A stretch of DNA of 15,690 nt, taken from positions 1-15,690 of the forward strand of contig USGC01000021.1 in the NCBI GenBank assembly GCA_900554095.1. The letters are read 5' to 3'. Shown here piece by piece: positions 14,886 through 15,690 of the stretch. Below the pieces are notes generated by a model. It worked only from the letters and a program-made list of their open reading frames with translations. It was not told the origin of the DNA and ran no database searches. The position numbers and the translations under genes were made by a program. Every line of letters begins with the position of its first letter. Within the stretch, counting starts at the first letter, position 1. The stretch is from an uncultured bacterium (lineage in GTDB: Bacteria > Cyanobacteriota > Vampirovibrionia > Gastranaerophilales > Gastranaerophilaceae).

Positions 14886-15584
14886 TTATTTTCCCCAAGG
14901 ATAGTCGTCTTTAATCTGCCAATTGTCGTAGAATAAAAGCATAGTGCAGGCATGAAGAGGATATTCTACAGAAGCACTTTCGTTGCAAGCTATATTGATT
15001 ACCTGCCGTCCATCATCATAAATATCAGCGGTATAGCCATTTATAATATCTTCTCTTTTTAAATTCTCTTGATACCCGTATGGTTTTAATAATCCGGTTT
15101 TGTAATTATAAACAAACGCGAATTTATCTACACCTATTGTTTTTGCCCCTTTTTTAATACCAACAGAAACAACAGCGCCTCCGACATTCTGTCCACCATA
15201 AGCTGCTATAGAAAAATTTGTACCGTTTGCCAGCCGATAACTTCTTGAAGCACTCCCCGCCGCAACACATCCGTTATCGAGAGCCTCATAACCATTTCCA
15301 CAAAACTCGACACCTTTAAGATAGGGCAGTATATATTTTTCAGCAATAAGTTGAGTATTTTCACCATTATCATTAGAAAAAGAGTAATCCCAATTTTTAG
15401 GATCACCATGGTCAGCTTGAGCATGCCTTAATGCCAAAGAAATTTCAGCATAAGCTTTTTTAGCTCGTTCTACGGCTACTTTTTTCTGATAATTTTGCAT
15501 TAAAGTCGGCAGAGTCATAGCAGCAACAACTCCAATTATGCCAAGAGTTATTAAAACCTCTGCTAATGTAAAACCTTTTTTCAT
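14886..15584 (-). CDS. Type IV pilin-like / pseudopilin protein
   Basis: The chosen start gives MKKGFTLAEVLITLGIIG: a class III/IV prepilin leader cut after Gly4, leaving Phe as residue +1 and Glu9 at the conserved +5 position. The hydrophobic helix at 5-25 serves for membrane insertion and then filament packing. GAGGT lies just before this ATG, which favours it over an in-frame ATG 23 codons upstream. The mature globular domain to residue 232 contains four cysteines (95, 106, 200, 213), enough for two disulfides, and ends in NWQIKDDYPWGK. A prepilin peptidase elsewhere should process it. It may be a minor pilin or a type II secretion pseudopilin; no assembly genes are nearby to decide. The stop lies one base from that of dnaE, so the transcripts overlap. 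Confidence 0.88.
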   Translation of the reverse strand: MKKGFTLAEVLITLGIIGVVAAMTLPTLMQNYQKKVAVERAKKAYAEISLALRHAQADHGDPKNWDYSFSNDNGENTQLIAEKYILPYLKGVEFCGNGYEALDNGCVAAGSASRSYRLANGTNFSIAAYGGQNVGGAVVSVGIKKGAKTIGVDKFAFVYNYKTGLLKPYGYQENLKREDIINGYTADIYDDGRQVINIACNESASVEYPLHACTMLLFYDNWQIKDDYPWGK

Positions 15585-15615
15585 ATAAACCTCACGCTTG
15601 CTTAGTATATTATTT

Positions 15616-15644
15616 ATTATAATATTATTTTGGTCAATTTGCAA
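15616..15644 (-). promoter_or_regulatory. Candidate promoter of the pilin-like gene
   Basis: On the minus strand TTGCAA (15639-15644) and a perfect TATAAT (15616-15621) are spaced by 17 bases, about 32 bases before the ATG at 15584. Two TTGACC copies flank the -35 element on the minus strand, roughly 16 bases apart, and could be a binding site for a regulator. The remaining bases to the window end hold no gene I can support. Confidence 0.5.
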
Positions 15645-15690
15645 GTGGGTCAAAATTTTATCTTTAAGCGGTATAAACCCGCGAGCCCCC

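Noticed and set aside
15585..15653. Upstream in-frame ATG extending the pilin-like protein by 23 residues.
   Set aside because: It would overlap the predicted promoter and destroy the short prepilin leader; MKKGFTLAEV has its own ribosome binding site.
15665..15690. GCGG/CCGC inverted repeat near the right edge as part of a tRNA or terminator.
   Set aside because: No tRNA arms or T run can be recognised, and the window ends before more can be read.

Overview
The window looks like a chromosomal piece of an AT-rich, non-photosynthetic relative of the cyanobacteria, most likely a gut Melainabacteria (Vampirovibrionia/Gastranaerophilales) genome. This is an inference from AT-rich codon use, a type IV pilin-like protein with the MKKGFTLAEVLITLG start and TLPTLMQNYQ continuation that I associate with that group, small lineage-specific proteins, and a full-length bacterial dnaE. 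No lookup was possible. I saw no tRNA, rRNA, CRISPR array, transposase or phage gene.

Layout. (1) 1-2483 (+): the broken end of a DUF374-type acyltransferase, a nitrilase-family amidohydrolase and a secreted PBP4-type D-Ala-D-Ala carboxypeptidase form an overlapping run. It ends at a hairpin shared with (2) a convergent gene at 2539-3369 (-) for an unknown lysine-rich helical protein with a hydrophobic segment at each end. (3) 3523-4380 (+): a family 2 glycosyltransferase with its own promoter. (4) 4470-7325 (+): a tight four-gene operon encoding a Gfo/Idh/MocA sugar dehydrogenase, a CDP-alcohol phosphatidyltransferase, the tRNA wobble methylase TrmL and the NAD(P)HX dehydratase NnrD. (5) 7331-7675 (-): an unknown 114-residue protein. 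(6) 7804-8934 (-): AnmK, the anhydro-MurNAc kinase of peptidoglycan recycling. (7) 8935-9503: a 569-base gene-free region with opposing promoter-like sites and, on the minus strand, a purine-rich stretch ending in a hairpin plus T6 just before anmK. (8) 9504-14884 (+): two adjacent, divergent WYL-domain regulators followed by dnaE. (9) 14886-15584 (-): the pilin-like protein, convergent with dnaE and one base from it.

Themes. Envelope work dominates: PBP4 and AnmK handle peptidoglycan, the glycosyltransferase and sugar dehydrogenase suit surface glycan synthesis, the acyltransferase and CDP-alcohol transferase suit lipid synthesis, and the pilin suits a surface or secretion filament. TrmL and NnrD are housekeeping genes. 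The WYL pair beside dnaE resembles the actinobacterial PafB/PafC arrangement and may link replication to DNA-damage sensing (inference).

Most interesting observations: the structured, terminator-ended leader or small RNA upstream of anmK; the tandem WYL genes next to dnaE; the three-codon ORF whose stop overlaps the dnaE start; the uninterrupted DnaE site at which cyanobacteria carry their split intein; and the frameshift/deletion in the acyltransferase at the window edge.
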